Positions 8,729 to 17,732 of a stretch of 64,000 bases of DNA are shown here, in pieces (the stretch's first letter is position 1; each line of letters begins with the position of its first letter). The DNA comes from Chryseobacterium culicis (lineage in GTDB: Bacteria > Bacteroidota > Bacteroidia > Flavobacteriales > Weeksellaceae). The translations under genes were made by a program, and so were the position numbers. The DNA lies in assembly GCF_002979755.1 (NCBI RefSeq), contig NZ_PCPP01000001.1:2388665-2452664 (forward strand), in the 5' to 3' direction. The notes under the pieces are model-generated. The model worked only from the letters and a program-made list of their open reading frames with translations, was not told where the DNA came from and ran no database searches.

Positions 8729-8741
8729 TTAACACTGTTAG
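8729..8741. promoter_or_regulatory. TetR operator copy 3 of efflux operon
   Basis: The sequence TTAACACTGTTAG lies 69 bp before the adaptor gene start and is the copy nearest the pump operon, so it probably controls the operon directly. Confidence 0.75.
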
Positions 8742-8810
8742 GAAAAAATACAGCATTTATTAAAACACTTTACTTACCTCTAACACTTCATTAAAAAAAA
8801 TTAAACCAAA

Positions 8811-9971
8811 ATGAAAATACCTGGAAAAACAAGGTTTATTGTACTTATTGCAAGTATAATTCTTTTACAGAGCTGCACAAAAGCCGCAGAAGGAACCAAT
8901 GCCGCACCTCCAGCTCCAGAACTTCCGGTTTATACCGTTATTACATCACCCGCAACTACATATCAGGAATTCCCAACTGCTTTGGAAGGGAAAAACAACG
9001 TAGAAATCAGATCTCAGGTAGACGGATATCTGGATAGAATCTATGTGGAAGAAGGCGCTTATGTAAGAGCAGGACAACCATTATTTAAAATAGATTCAAG
9101 AAGCTACGGTGAACAGATGAATATGGCTCAGGCTAATCTTCAGGCTGCGAATGCCAATATCCAAAAAGCAAGAGTGGAAGTAGAAAGACTTCAGCCACTG
9201 GTTGCTGCAAAAGTAGTTTCTGATGTACAGCTTAAAACAGCAAAAGCCAATTATGATGCCGCTGTTGCCGCTGCTTCACAAGCCAAAGCCTCTGTAGGAA
9301 GCGCCAGAATCAATGTAGGATTTACAACGATTACAGCACCTGTAAGCGGTTATATTGGAAGAATTCCTTACAAAAAAGGAAGTCTGATCTCCAGAACAGA
9401 TGTCAATCCATTGACCTTATTATCTGATATCAGTGAGATCTATGCCTACTTCTCTTTAAGTGAACTTGATTTCATTGCGTTCCAGAATAAATATCCGGGA
9501 GCAAGTTTAGAAGAAAAGCTTAAAAACATGCCAATGGTAGATCTTGTCATTGCTGATAACAGTACTTACCCTGAAAAAGGAAGATTAAGTATTGTAGACG
9601 GACAGTTTGATAAAACTACCGGAGCCATCAGTGTACGTGCCGTTTTCCCTAATGCCAACGGAACTTTAAGAACAGGAAACACAGGAAGAGTGCGTATGCC
9701 TCAGCTGATCTCAAATGCCGTAGTAATTCCTCAGGAATCCACATTTGAAATTCAGGATAAAACCTATGTATATGTTATGGATAAGGATAAAAAAGTAATG
9801 GGAAGACCTATTAAAATAGCGGGGAAAACAGAGAGCTATTACTTTATTTCAGAAGGACTTTCTCCTGGAGAAAAAATCGTATTCACCGGAATTGGAAACT
9901 TGAAAGATGGTGCTTCCATTAAGCCGAAAAATATTTCTTCTGACAGCTTGTTAAAAGCAAAACCATTATAG
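8811..9971 (+). CDS. RND efflux periplasmic adaptor lipoprotein
   Basis: A 386-residue membrane-fusion protein of the AcrA/MexA type. A signal peptide ends in a lipobox (IILLQSC), so the protein is probably anchored by a lipid. The biotinyl-lipoyl half-domains (VEIRSQVDGYLDRIYVEEG near residue 64; ITAPVSGYIGRIPYKKG near 174) flank an alpha-helical hairpin rich in Ala/Gln (MAQANLQAANANIQKARVEV). Beta-barrel and membrane-proximal domains follow. It links the RND pump encoded 40 nt downstream to the outer-membrane factor. It is likely controlled by the upstream TetR regulator. Confidence 0.95.
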   Translation: MKIPGKTRFIVLIASIILLQSCTKAAEGTNAAPPAPELPVYTVITSPATTYQEFPTALEGKNNVEIRSQVDGYLDRIYVEEGAYVRAGQPLFKIDSRSYGEQMNMAQANLQAANANIQKARVEVERLQPLVAAKVVSDVQLKTAKANYDAAVAAASQAKASVGSARINVGFTTITAPVSGYIGRIPYKKGSLISRTDVNPLTLLSDISEIYAYFSLSELDFIAFQNKYPGASLEEKLKNMPMVDLVIADNSTYPEKGRLSIVDGQFDKTTGAISVRAVFPNANGTLRTGNTGRVRMPQLISNAVVIPQESTFEIQDKTYVYVMDKDKKVMGRPIKIAGKTESYYFISEGLSPGEKIVFTGIGNLKDGASIKPKNISSDSLLKAKPL

Positions 9972-10011
9972 TCCTTTCCGAATACAGAAGACTTAAAAAA
10001 ATAAACTTCTT

Positions 10012-13000
10012 ATGTTAAAACAATTTATAGAAAGACCGGTCCTTTCAACGGTCATCTCCATAATACTCTTATTATTGGGAGCTTTGTCTCTCTTTAATTT
10101 ACCGATTGCCCTCTTTCCGGATATCGCTCCTCCAAGCGTTCAGGTAACGGCATTCTATCCTGGAGCGAATGCTGAGGTTGTTGCACGTTCGGTGGCTACT
10201 CCTATTGAGGAAGCAGTGAACGGTGTGGAAAATATGACCTACATGACTTCTAACTCCAGTAATGACGGTACCATGACACTTAGTGTGTACTTCAAGCAGG
10301 GTGCAGATGCGGATAATGCGGCGGTAAACGTACAGAACCGTGTATCGAAAGCAATGAGTCAGCTGCCTCAGGAAGTAGTACAAGCCGGGATTTCAACCCA
10401 GAAAGTGCAGAACAGTATGATCATGTTCATGGGATTGACCAGTGAAAATGAAAAGCAATATGATGAATTATTCCTTCAAAATTACCTGAAGATCAACGTA
10501 ATTCCACAGATACAGCGTATCCCGGGAGTTGCACAGGCTCAGGTATTCGGTACAAGGGATTATTCCATGAGAATCTGGCTGAAACCGGATCGTCTGGCAT
10601 CTAATAACCTTTCTCCGCAGGAAGTTTTGGGAGCAATTAAAGATCATAACCTTGAAGCGGCTCCTGGCCGTCTTGGACAGGGAAGTAAGGAAACTTACGA
10701 ATATATCCTTAAATACAAAGGGAAACTGAATAAGAATGAAGATTATGAAAACATCGCGATCAAAGCGAACAGTGATGGTTCTTTCTTAAGATTAAAAGAT
10801 GTTGCTCGAGTAGAATTCGGATCTTATACATATACTGCGACCAACAGAGTAGACGGAAAACCGGTTGCCGGATTTGCCATCTTACAAACTGCAGGTTCCA
10901 ATGCCAATGAGATCCTGACCGAAATTGAACAGCAGGTGAAAGTAATGGAGACTACCCTTCCAAAAGGAGTGAAACCCATTATCATGTATAATTCCAAAGA
11001 CTTTTTGGATGCTTCGATTCATCAGGTTGTAGAAACGCTTGTTATTGCTTTCGTCTTGGTATTTATTGTAGTATTTATCTTCCTTCAGGATTTCAGATCT
11101 ACTTTAATTCCAGCTATTGCCGTACCCGTTGCGATTATCGGAACATTCTTCTTCCTTCAGTTATTTGGTTTCAGTATCAACATGCTTACCTTATTTGCAT
11201 TGGTACTCGCCATTGGTATTGTAGTGGATGACGCCATTGTGGTGGTAGAAGCCGTCCATTCTAAAATGGAACAGACAGGAATGCCTGTAGAACATGCAAC
11301 GATGCACTCAATGAGTGAAATTTCAGGAGCCATTATTTCCATTACACTGGTAATGTGTGCCGTGTTTATTCCGGTTGGTTTCATGCAGGGACCTGCAGGA
11401 GTTTTCTACAGACAGTTTGCCTTCACATTAGCGATTGCAATTTTAATTTCAGCAGTGAATGCATTAACATTGAGTCCAGCATTATGTGCGATGTTCTTAA
11501 ATGATCCTCAGGGAGAACACGGTGAGCATGGTCATAAAAAAGGTTTTGGAGCAAGATTCTTCAATGCTTTTAATGCCAGCTTCAACAGCATGACGAGAAA
11601 ATACATCTACAGCCTTAAATTTTTAATTAAAAATAAATGGGTTGCGATAGGAGGCCTTGTTGTCATTACAGCTGCAAGTGTATTTTTAATCAAAAAAGCA
11701 CCGTCAGGATTTATTCCTACTGAAGACCAGGGATTCGTATTGTATGCAGTGAATACTCCTCCGGGAAGTTCACTGGAAAGAACACACAGAGCGACCGCAC
11801 AAATTGATAAAATTATCAACGGGGAAAAAGCAACCAACCACCTTTGGGTAGCAGATGGGATGAACTTCATCAGTAATGCTAACGCTTCTCCATATTCTGC
11901 AGGTTTCATCAAGCTTAAAGATTATGACAAGCGTGGCGAGATGAAAGATCCAGATCAGATTGCAGCAACATTGACAGGTAAGGTGAGTCAGGTAAAAGAT
12001 GCCAACGCATTTTTCTTCAACTTCCCTACTGTACAAGGTTTCGGTAACGTTTCCGGATTTGAATTCATGCTTCAGGATAAAACGAACGGTTCTTTTGAAC
12101 AATTGGGTACAACCACTCAACAATTCATTGGGGAACTGATGAAAAGACCGGAAATTGCATTTGCTTTTACCACTTATGCCGCAGGAAACCCTCAGTATAC
12201 CATTGATGTGGATACTGATAAAGCCAACCAGCTGGGTGTTTCTGTAACAGAACTGATGCAAACGATGCAGATTTATTTCGGTAGTAGCTTTGTATCGGAT
12301 TTCAACAGATTCGGAAAATATTACAGAGTAATGGCGCAGGCAGATATTCCTTACCGTACAGATGTTAATTCACTGGAAGGAATTTATGTAAAAAATAAAT
12401 CAGGAGAAATGGTGCCAGCAAAAACACTAGTTACGTTAAAAAGATCTTTCGGTCCTGAAACGGTAACAAGAAATAACCTTTTCAACGCAGTAACAATTAA
12501 CGGAACTCCAAAACCTGGTTACAGTACCGGAGATGCCATTAAAGCGGTAGAAGAAGTTGCTCAGCAATCACTTCCAAGAGGATATGGATATGAATGGACA
12601 GGGATTACCCGTGAGGAAATTAAAACAAGCGGACAGACTGCCTTTATTTTCTTCTTAAGTATTCTGTTTGTTTACTTCTTACTGGCAGCACAATATGAAA
12701 GTTATATTCTTCCGTTTGCTATTATTCTTACGATTCCTACAGGGATTTTCGGAGTATTTGCCTTCACAGGATTAGCCGGAATTGATAACAATATCTATGT
12801 TCAGGTAGGATTGATCATGCTCGTAGGACTATTGGCGAAAAATGCCATCCTGATTGTAGAGTTCGCTGTACAGAGAAGAAAAGCAGGGAAAACATTAATT
12901 GAATCTGCCCTTCAGGCATCAAGATTACGTTTAAGACCGATCTTAATGACCTCTTTTGCCTTCATCGTGGGAATGCTTCCACTAGTATGGACGCAAGGTG

Positions 13001-13194
13001 CATCTTCAAAAGGAAACCACTCTATCGGTTATAGTACAGTAGGTGGAATGCTTACAGGAGTAATATTCGGGATTTTTATCATTCCGGTGATGTATGTAAT
13101 ATTCCAGTATCTGCATGAAAAAATGCCAAGCAGAAAAAAGAAAAGACTTCTGAAAAAACAAATGGAGGAAGAACTTTTAGCTGCTACACACTAA
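10012..13194 (+). CDS. RND multidrug efflux pump, AcrB/HAE-1 type
   Basis: A 1060-residue inner-membrane proton-driven transporter of normal length for the family. TM1 is at the N-terminus (LSTVISIILLLLGALSLFNLPIA), with two large periplasmic loops after TM1 and TM7. The proton-relay aspartates are in GIVVDDAIVVVEAV (TM4) and the matching lysine is in GLLAKNAILIVEFA (TM10). A His/Gly/Glu-rich loop, GEHGEHGHKKG, lies near residue 502. The protein forms a trimer with the adaptor and outer-membrane factor. Substrates are not predictable, but the HAE-1 class exports hydrophobic and amphiphilic compounds rather than metals. Confidence 0.96.
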   Translation: MLKQFIERPVLSTVISIILLLLGALSLFNLPIALFPDIAPPSVQVTAFYPGANAEVVARSVATPIEEAVNGVENMTYMTSNSSNDGTMTLSVYFKQGADADNAAVNVQNRVSKAMSQLPQEVVQAGISTQKVQNSMIMFMGLTSENEKQYDELFLQNYLKINVIPQIQRIPGVAQAQVFGTRDYSMRIWLKPDRLASNNLSPQEVLGAIKDHNLEAAPGRLGQGSKETYEYILKYKGKLNKNEDYENIAIKANSDGSFLRLKDVARVEFGSYTYTATNRVDGKPVAGFAILQTAGSNANEILTEIEQQVKVMETTLPKGVKPIIMYNSKDFLDASIHQVVETLVIAFVLVFIVVFIFLQDFRSTLIPAIAVPVAIIGTFFFLQLFGFSINMLTLFALVLAIGIVVDDAIVVVEAVHSKMEQTGMPVEHATMHSMSEISGAIISITLVMCAVFIPVGFMQGPAGVFYRQFAFTLAIAILISAVNALTLSPALCAMFLNDPQGEHGEHGHKKGFGARFFNAFNASFNSMTRKYIYSLKFLIKNKWVAIGGLVVITAASVFLIKKAPSGFIPTEDQGFVLYAVNTPPGSSLERTHRATAQIDKIINGEKATNHLWVADGMNFISNANASPYSAGFIKLKDYDKRGEMKDPDQIAATLTGKVSQVKDANAFFFNFPTVQGFGNVSGFEFMLQDKTNGSFEQLGTTTQQFIGELMKRPEIAFAFTTYAAGNPQYTIDVDTDKANQLGVSVTELMQTMQIYFGSSFVSDFNRFGKYYRVMAQADIPYRTDVNSLEGIYVKNKSGEMVPAKTLVTLKRSFGPETVTRNNLFNAVTINGTPKPGYSTGDAIKAVEEVAQQSLPRGYGYEWTGITREEIKTSGQTAFIFFLSILFVYFLLAAQYESYILPFAIILTIPTGIFGVFAFTGLAGIDNNIYVQVGLIMLVGLLAKNAILIVEFAVQRRKAGKTLIESALQASRLRLRPILMTSFAFIVGMLPLVWTQGASSKGNHSIGYSTVGGMLTGVIFGIFIIPVMYVIFQYLHEKMPSRKKKRLLKKQMEEELLAATH

Positions 13195-13210
13195 TAAAAA
13201 ATGAATTACA

Positions 13211-13338
13211 AAAACTTAGAGAAAATTTTAAGATCATAGGTTTACCTATTTACCTGCCTGATCTTAATGGTTAAAAAAGCTAATTATTTTCTCCTACTAA
13301 AGACAATTTTTGCCTCTACAGAAACCTCTCTAAGTTTT
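13211..13338. repeat. Nested inverted repeats between pump and OMF genes
   Basis: Between the RND gene and the outer-membrane factor gene lie two nested perfect inverted repeats: an outer 12-bp pair, AAAACTTAGAGA (13211-13222) with TCTCTAAGTTTT (13327-13338), and an inner 9-bp pair, TTAAGATCA (13228-13236) with TGATCTTAA (13259-13267). In the operon mRNA they would fold into a large branched structure. It could be a MITE remnant or an RNA element tuning the last gene. No T-run follows. Confidence 0.65.
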
Positions 13339-13363
13339 GGATTCAATTAAAAGTTTAAAAACT

Positions 13364-14776
13364 ATGAAACGAGTAAAAAATATTATTCTAACTTTTGTGC
13401 TGGCCATCGGCTCTGTTTCGTGTGTGTCTAAACTGGCATACACGGAGCCTGAGCTTCCTCTTCCGGAAAAGTTCCAGTACACCGCAACTGCAGACACCGC
13501 CAGTATAGCCAATCTGGAGTGGAAACAGTTCTTCAGTGATCCTATTTTGCAGGGATTGATTGAAAAAGGAATTAAAAATAATTATGACCTTCAGATTGCC
13601 CTAAAGCAGGTAGCTGCTTCACAGGAAAAACTGAAACAGGCAAAATATATGCAATATCCGGATGTAGGTTTCGGAGTAAGCGGACAGATTTCAAGACCTT
13701 CCAAAAACAGTATGAACGGACAAAGCTTAAATTTATTTTTAGGTTCAAGCCATGTTGAAGATTATAATGCAGCCTTCAACCTTTCATGGGAAGCAGACAT
13801 CTGGGGAAAAATCAAAAACCAGCAGGAAGTTTCAAGAATGCAGTACCTTCAGACTTATGAGGGTTCAAAAGCAGTTCAGACTCAGGTAGTAGCAGCTATT
13901 GCACAAGGATATTATAATTTGTTAATGCTTGACAGACAATTGGCTATTGCAAAATCCAATCTGGAACTGAGCAGCAACACCCTATTGATCACACAAAAAA
14001 TGTGGGAAAGTGGTGATAACACTTCTTTAGGAGTTCAGCAGGCAGCCGCACAGAAACAGGCAACAGAACTTTTGATTGCCCAACTGGAGCAGAATATTGC
14101 CATTCAGGAAAATGCATTAAGTATTCTGACAGGAGAACTACCCAATAAAGTAAACAGAACCATTGAAATGTCTGATACTTCTTTACCTCAAAACATCACA
14201 GCAGGACTTCCGGCAGCTATGGTAAGCCGCAGACCGGATGTACGTCAGCAGGAATTGGTTCTATTAGAATCCAATGCAATGGTAGGTATTGCCCAGGCTA
14301 ATATGTATCCGGCATTGAAAATTACCGCTAACGGAGGTGTGAATTCATTCAAATTTGATAACTGGTTCCAGATTCCGGCTTCGTTATTCGGATCAGTTTT
14401 AGGAGGAATTACCCAGCCTATTTTCCAGAAAAGACAATTAAAAACAGATCTGGAAGTAGCAAAAATTCAAAGAGAAAGAAATGTTCTGGCATTCCGCCAA
14501 TCGGTACTGAATGCAGTAGGTGAAATTTCAGATGCTTTGGTTTCCAATGAAAACTTAAAAATTCAGGAACAAAAAGCCGCTGAGCAGACCACTACACTGA
14601 AAGACGGAATTAAAAGTGCACAACTTCTTTACAAAGGAGGTTCAGCCAATTACCTGGAAGTGATTACAGCACAGGGAAATTCCCTACAGGCAGAGTTGAA
14701 TCTGGCTTCCATTAAAAGACAGAGATTAAGCAACATTGTAGATCTATACAGAGCGCTAGGTGGCGGTTGGAAGTAG
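13364..14776 (+). CDS. RND outer-membrane factor lipoprotein, TolC/NodT type
   Basis: About 470 residues from the ATG at 13364 (an in-frame TTG at 13337 lies inside an inverted repeat and is unlikely). The signal peptide ends with a lipobox-like AIGSVSC. The body has the two repeated OEP domains of the NodT family: long amphipathic helices (ALKQVAASQEKLKQAKYMQ; AIAQGYYNLLMLDRQLAIA), the VSRRPDVRQQEL motif near residue 290, and a second repeat ending LYRALGGGWK. It forms the trimeric outer-membrane channel for the preceding adaptor and pump. It is the last gene of the operon and is followed by a terminator. Confidence 0.94.
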   Translation: MKRVKNIILTFVLAIGSVSCVSKLAYTEPELPLPEKFQYTATADTASIANLEWKQFFSDPILQGLIEKGIKNNYDLQIALKQVAASQEKLKQAKYMQYPDVGFGVSGQISRPSKNSMNGQSLNLFLGSSHVEDYNAAFNLSWEADIWGKIKNQQEVSRMQYLQTYEGSKAVQTQVVAAIAQGYYNLLMLDRQLAIAKSNLELSSNTLLITQKMWESGDNTSLGVQQAAAQKQATELLIAQLEQNIAIQENALSILTGELPNKVNRTIEMSDTSLPQNITAGLPAAMVSRRPDVRQQELVLLESNAMVGIAQANMYPALKITANGGVNSFKFDNWFQIPASLFGSVLGGITQPIFQKRQLKTDLEVAKIQRERNVLAFRQSVLNAVGEISDALVSNENLKIQEQKAAEQTTTLKDGIKSAQLLYKGGSANYLEVITAQGNSLQAELNLASIKRQRLSNIVDLYRALGGGWK

Positions 14777-14801
14777 TAAATTAAATTATATTTGTTTTAA
14801 G

Positions 14802-14830
14802 ATGCGGTTCTTTTCAGAGCCGCATTTTTT
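14802..14830 (+). terminator. Rho-independent terminator of efflux operon
   Basis: The stem ATGCGG/CCGCAT (14802-14807 with 14820-14825) can extend inward and is followed by a T-run at 14826-14831. It lies 25 bp after the outer-membrane factor stop codon. Confidence 0.85.
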
Positions 14831-14860
14831 TTACGATTTTATTGATGAAATAAATGATCA

Positions 14861-14987
14861 TTAAACCATTAAGAATATTTAAGTTGTTAAGTTTAATTAA
14901 GAAAAATCAAATAGATTTTTAAAAATACTTCATAAGGCGAAGCTTTCTTAATATTCTTAACACCTTAATAGCTTCTTCATGGTTTAA
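14861..14987. mobile_element. MITE-like element, copy A
   Basis: A 127-bp noncoding element with perfect 9-bp terminal inverted repeats, TTAAACCAT and ATGGTTTAA. Subterminal sequences are also complementary (TTAAGAATATTTAAG and CTTAATATTCTTAA), so the whole element can fold. Its first 43 bp after the TIR start (from AACCATT at 14864) are identical to the element at 15993. Together the two bracket miaA in the same orientation. No coding potential; no clear target-site duplication. Confidence 0.75.
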
Positions 14988-15007
14988 AATGATTCAGGTA
15001 AAATTTA

Positions 15008-15925
15008 TCATTGAAACTGCTCTCCAATCCATTTCAACAAATCTCCAAAATCCTTTTCAGAATATCCCAATTGTAAATAATGAATATCATCCGCCTTTCT
15101 GTACCACGTCAGCTGACGTTTCGCATATCTTCGGCTGTTCTTTTTAATTTCTGAAACCGCAAAATCAAGATCCCACTCTCCATCAAAATATTTGAAAAGT
15201 TCAGCATATCCTACCGTATTTAAAGCTGTCAGTTCTTTGAATTTTTCAAGACCTTTTACCTCATCCAGCAAGCCATTTTCCATCATCAAATCTACTCTGC
15301 GATTGATTCTGTCGTACAATTCTTCTCTTGGAGCCTCAATTCCGATACGGATCACATTGAAATCTCTGCCATTCTGGGAAACCGAAATATGTTCAGAATA
15401 TTTTTTATCCGTTTGCCAGATAATATCAATAGCTCTCAACAGCCTGCGGTGATTGTGAATATCTACCACATTGAAATATTCTGGATCCAGTTCTTTTAAA
15501 ATATCCTGAAGCTTTTCTATCCCCTCCTGCTCCATAATAGCCTGAAGTTTCTCCTGGTTTTCAGCGTTCGCTTCCGGAAGATCATGTAAGCCTTCTATTA
15601 CTGCTTTTTCATACATCATACTTCCACCGACAAGAATAACGGTGTCATGAGTGGTAAAAAGTTCATTAAGTTTTTGAAGCGCATCTTCTTCGTACTGCCC
15701 GATAGAATAATATTCTTCCACCGAAAGATTTCCGATAAAATGATGAGGTGCACCCGCCAGTTCTTCTTCAGAAGGTGCCGCAGTTCCTATTTTCATTTCT
15801 TTAAAAAACTGGCGGGAATCACATGAAATAATCTCCGTATTGAAATGCTGAGCCAAATCAATTGCCAATCTCGTTTTACCAATTCCGGTGGGTCCTACTA
15901 CAGAAATTAAATTTTTCTTTTTCAC
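15008..15925 (-). CDS. miaA: tRNA dimethylallyltransferase
   Basis: A 305-residue enzyme that transfers the dimethylallyl group from DMAPP to N6 of A37 in tRNAs reading UNN codons. The P-loop GPTGIGKTRLA is at residues 11-21, the ISCDSRQFFKEMKIGTA DMAPP/tRNA motif near 33-49, the HHFIG motif near 62, the NPHR-type segment HNHRRLLRAIDII near 157, and the C-terminal KKNSRRYAKRQLTWYRK near 262. Length and motifs fit the family well. The gene stands alone on the minus strand between two copies of a MITE-like element. Confidence 0.97.
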   Translation of the reverse strand: MKKKNLISVVGPTGIGKTRLAIDLAQHFNTEIISCDSRQFFKEMKIGTAAPSEEELAGAPHHFIGNLSVEEYYSIGQYEEDALQKLNELFTTHDTVILVGGSMMYEKAVIEGLHDLPEANAENQEKLQAIMEQEGIEKLQDILKELDPEYFNVVDIHNHRRLLRAIDIIWQTDKKYSEHISVSQNGRDFNVIRIGIEAPREELYDRINRRVDLMMENGLLDEVKGLEKFKELTALNTVGYAELFKYFDGEWDLDFAVSEIKKNSRRYAKRQLTWYRKADDIHYLQLGYSEKDFGDLLKWIGEQFQ

Positions 15926-15986
15926 GGCGCTAATTTACGAAAACGCATTCATTTGAATTTTTATTATGCAAAAGAAAGCTGCTGTT

Positions 15987-16126
15987 ATTTTGAACCATTA
16001 AGAATATTTAAGTTGTTAAGTTTAATTAAGAAAAAAATCCAAGAGATTTTTCTTAAGTATTATGCTAAAAGCAAAGCTCATCTTAATATTCTTAACGTCT
16101 TCATTAAAATCTTCATGGTTCAAAAT
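15987..16126. mobile_element. MITE-like element, copy B
   Basis: A 140-bp noncoding element with perfect 12-bp terminal inverted repeats, ATTTTGAACCAT and ATGGTTCAAAAT. It shares 43 identical bp with the element at 14864 and the same right-end words (CTTAATATTCTTAA, CTTCATGG). The middle differs by small indels. It lies in the gap between miaA and yicC, close upstream of the yicC promoter. Confidence 0.75.
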
Positions 16127-16196
16127 AAATTCAACATTGAATAATCAGATAGTCTATGTTGAAATTTCATTGTATCACATTATAGACTTAAATGAT

Positions 16197-16204
16197 TATC
16201 TTTG
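16197..16204 (+). promoter_or_regulatory. Promoter -7 element of yicC-gmk
   Basis: The sequence TATCTTTG matches the Bacteroidota TAnnTTTG consensus and lies 17 nt before the yicC ATG. It probably serves yicC and gmk, possibly also nadA. Confidence 0.7.
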
Positions 16205-16221
16205 TAGAACAATAAAAAACT

Positions 16222-17079
16222 ATGATTTTATCAATGACCGGATTCGGTAGAGCCGAAGATGTTTTTGAAGGAAAAAAAATTACAATAGATATTAAATCTC
16301 TGAACAGCAAGAGCTTTGATTTGAATATCAAAATTCCTTTACGTTATAAAGAAAAAGAATTTGAAATCAGAAAAATTCTTAACGATAGAATTATCCGTGG
16401 AAAAGTAGACTGCTACGTTAATATTGAGAATCTTGAAGAGTCCAATGATGTAAAAATTAATAAAAACTTAATTGACTCTTATATCAAAGAACTTAAAAAT
16501 ATAGCTTCTGACGGTCCAGATTTCGAATACCTTAAAATGGCAGTGAGACTTCCTGATGCCATTACATCAAGACCAGATGAACTGACCGATGGTGAATGGG
16601 AAGCTTTGGCTAAGATTGTTAATAATGCTATTAACAAATTCGAAGAATTCAGAAAAACTGAGGGCAGCATTTTACATGAAGAATTGAACAGGAATATCCA
16701 GAATATCGACAAATATCTTGGAGAAGTAATTCCTTTTGAAGAAGAAAGAATTGTAAGCGTAAAAGAGCGTTATCAGAAATCTTTAAAAGAATTTGAAAAT
16801 GTTGATGAAACACGTTTCTATCAGGAAATGGCTTATTTTACTGAAAAACTTGATATTTCTGAAGAAAAGGTAAGACTTACCCAACACTTAAAATATTATA
16901 AAGAAGTAATGGATAATGAGTCTTTCAATGGAAAAAAACTGGGCTTTATTTCTCAGGAAATCGGAAGAGAAATCAATACATTAGGTTCTAAAGCCAATCA
17001 TGCAGAAATCCAGAAACTGGTAGTAATGATGAAAGATGACCTGGAAAAAATTAAAGAACAAACGTTAAACGTATTGTAA
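16222..17079 (+). CDS. yicC: YicC-family endoribonuclease-like protein
   Basis: A 285-residue protein with the hallmark N-terminus ILSMTGFGRAE and the C-terminal DUF1732 segment EIGREINTLGSKANHAEIQKL with VVMMKDDLEKIKEQTLNVL. E. coli YicC is reported as an endoribonuclease; the family is conserved and cytosolic. It is followed 86 bp later by gmk, a pairing seen in many bacteria. Length matches the family norm of about 290. Confidence 0.93.
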   Translation: MILSMTGFGRAEDVFEGKKITIDIKSLNSKSFDLNIKIPLRYKEKEFEIRKILNDRIIRGKVDCYVNIENLEESNDVKINKNLIDSYIKELKNIASDGPDFEYLKMAVRLPDAITSRPDELTDGEWEALAKIVNNAINKFEEFRKTEGSILHEELNRNIQNIDKYLGEVIPFEEERIVSVKERYQKSLKEFENVDETRFYQEMAYFTEKLDISEEKVRLTQHLKYYKEVMDNESFNGKKLGFISQEIGREINTLGSKANHAEIQKLVVMMKDDLEKIKEQTLNVL

Positions 17080-17165
17080 TGATAGATGCGAGTTACGAGA
17101 TGCGTGATTGTCATTCCTAACAATGGACTCCCCAACTCGAAACCCGTAACCCGAAATTGTAAAAA
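17080..17165. repeat. Intergenic imperfect palindrome between yicC and gmk
   Basis: The arm GCGAGTTACGAGATGCG (17088-17104) is imperfectly complementary to CAACTCGAAACCCGTAACCCG-like sequence ending near 17153. The words GAGTTACGAG/CTCG..CCCGTAAC are reiterated. A piece TTGTCATTCC (17109-17118) between the arms matches the REP-like heads at 6649 and 6771. Confidence 0.5.
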
Positions 17166-17732
17166 ATGGATAAAGTAATTATATTTTCAGCACCATCTGG
17201 GAGCGGAAAAACTACATTGGTAAAGCATTCACTGGAAACATTTCCCGAATTGGCATTTTCAATCTCATGTACTACAAGACAGCCAAGAGGAAGTGAAATT
17301 CATGCAGTGGATTATCATTTTCTGACACCTGATGAATTCAGACAGAAAATTTCTGAAGAAGCTTTTGTAGAGTATGAAGAAGTATACACTGATAAATATT
17401 ACGGTACTTTAAAATCTGAAGTAGAAAAAATCTGGAATCAGGGAAAAGTTGTTATTTTTGATGTAGATGTAAAAGGAGGCATCTCTCTAAAAAAATATTT
17501 TGGTGAAAAAGCACTGTCTATTTTTATAGAACCCCCTTCCATTGAAGAATTGGAACGAAGATTGATCTCCAGAAATACAGATGATGCAGAAACCATCAAA
17601 ACCCGCGTTGCCAAGGCCGAAGAAGAAATGACCTACGCCAGCGAGTTTGACAAGATCGTGATCAATGAAGATCTTGATGCAGCTAAAAAAGAAATAGAAA
17701 GTTTAATAAAAAGTTTTATAGAAAGAAACTAG
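17166..17732 (+). CDS. gmk: Guanylate kinase
   Basis: A 188-residue nucleotide kinase that converts GMP and ATP to GDP and ADP. The P-loop is APSGSGKTTLVKH (residues 8-20). The GMP-binding segment SCTTRQPRGSE (near 36-46), VDYHFLTPDEF (near 49-59), EYEEVYTDKYYGT (near 69-81) and VIFDVDVKGG (near 96-105) are all present. The protein ends in a coiled region, DAAKKEIESLIKSF. Size is slightly shorter than the usual ~200 residues but complete. It follows yicC and precedes nadA on the same strand. Confidence 0.97.
   Translation: MDKVIIFSAPSGSGKTTLVKHSLETFPELAFSISCTTRQPRGSEIHAVDYHFLTPDEFRQKISEEAFVEYEEVYTDKYYGTLKSEVEKIWNQGKVVIFDVDVKGGISLKKYFGEKALSIFIEPPSIEELERRLISRNTDDAETIKTRVAKAEEEMTYASEFDKIVINEDLDAAKKEIESLIKSFIERN

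Larger units (their letters stand above)
8447..8810 (+). promoter_or_regulatory. Efflux operon control region with three TetR operators
   Basis: A 364-bp gap with no gene of usual size. It holds three copies of TTAAC-RCY-GTTAG at 8466-8478, 8595-8607 and 8729-8741, spaced about 130 bp apart. The first and third share ~35 bp of surrounding sequence (a T-run followed by TTGAA), suggesting duplication of an operator module. The second shares TAACGCTGTTAGTAAA exactly with the tetR site. A micro-ORF of nine codons plus stop (METIDFIGH, 8670-8699) lies between sites two and three; whether it is translated is unknown. Confidence 0.8.

Noticed and set aside
11770..12261. Minus-strand 163-codon ORF in the RND pump
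   Set aside because: It is opposite a strongly conserved coding region and shows no recognisable family.
14861..14987. Complete insertion sequence
   Set aside because: The element is too short (127 bp) and encodes nothing, so it is called MITE-like only.
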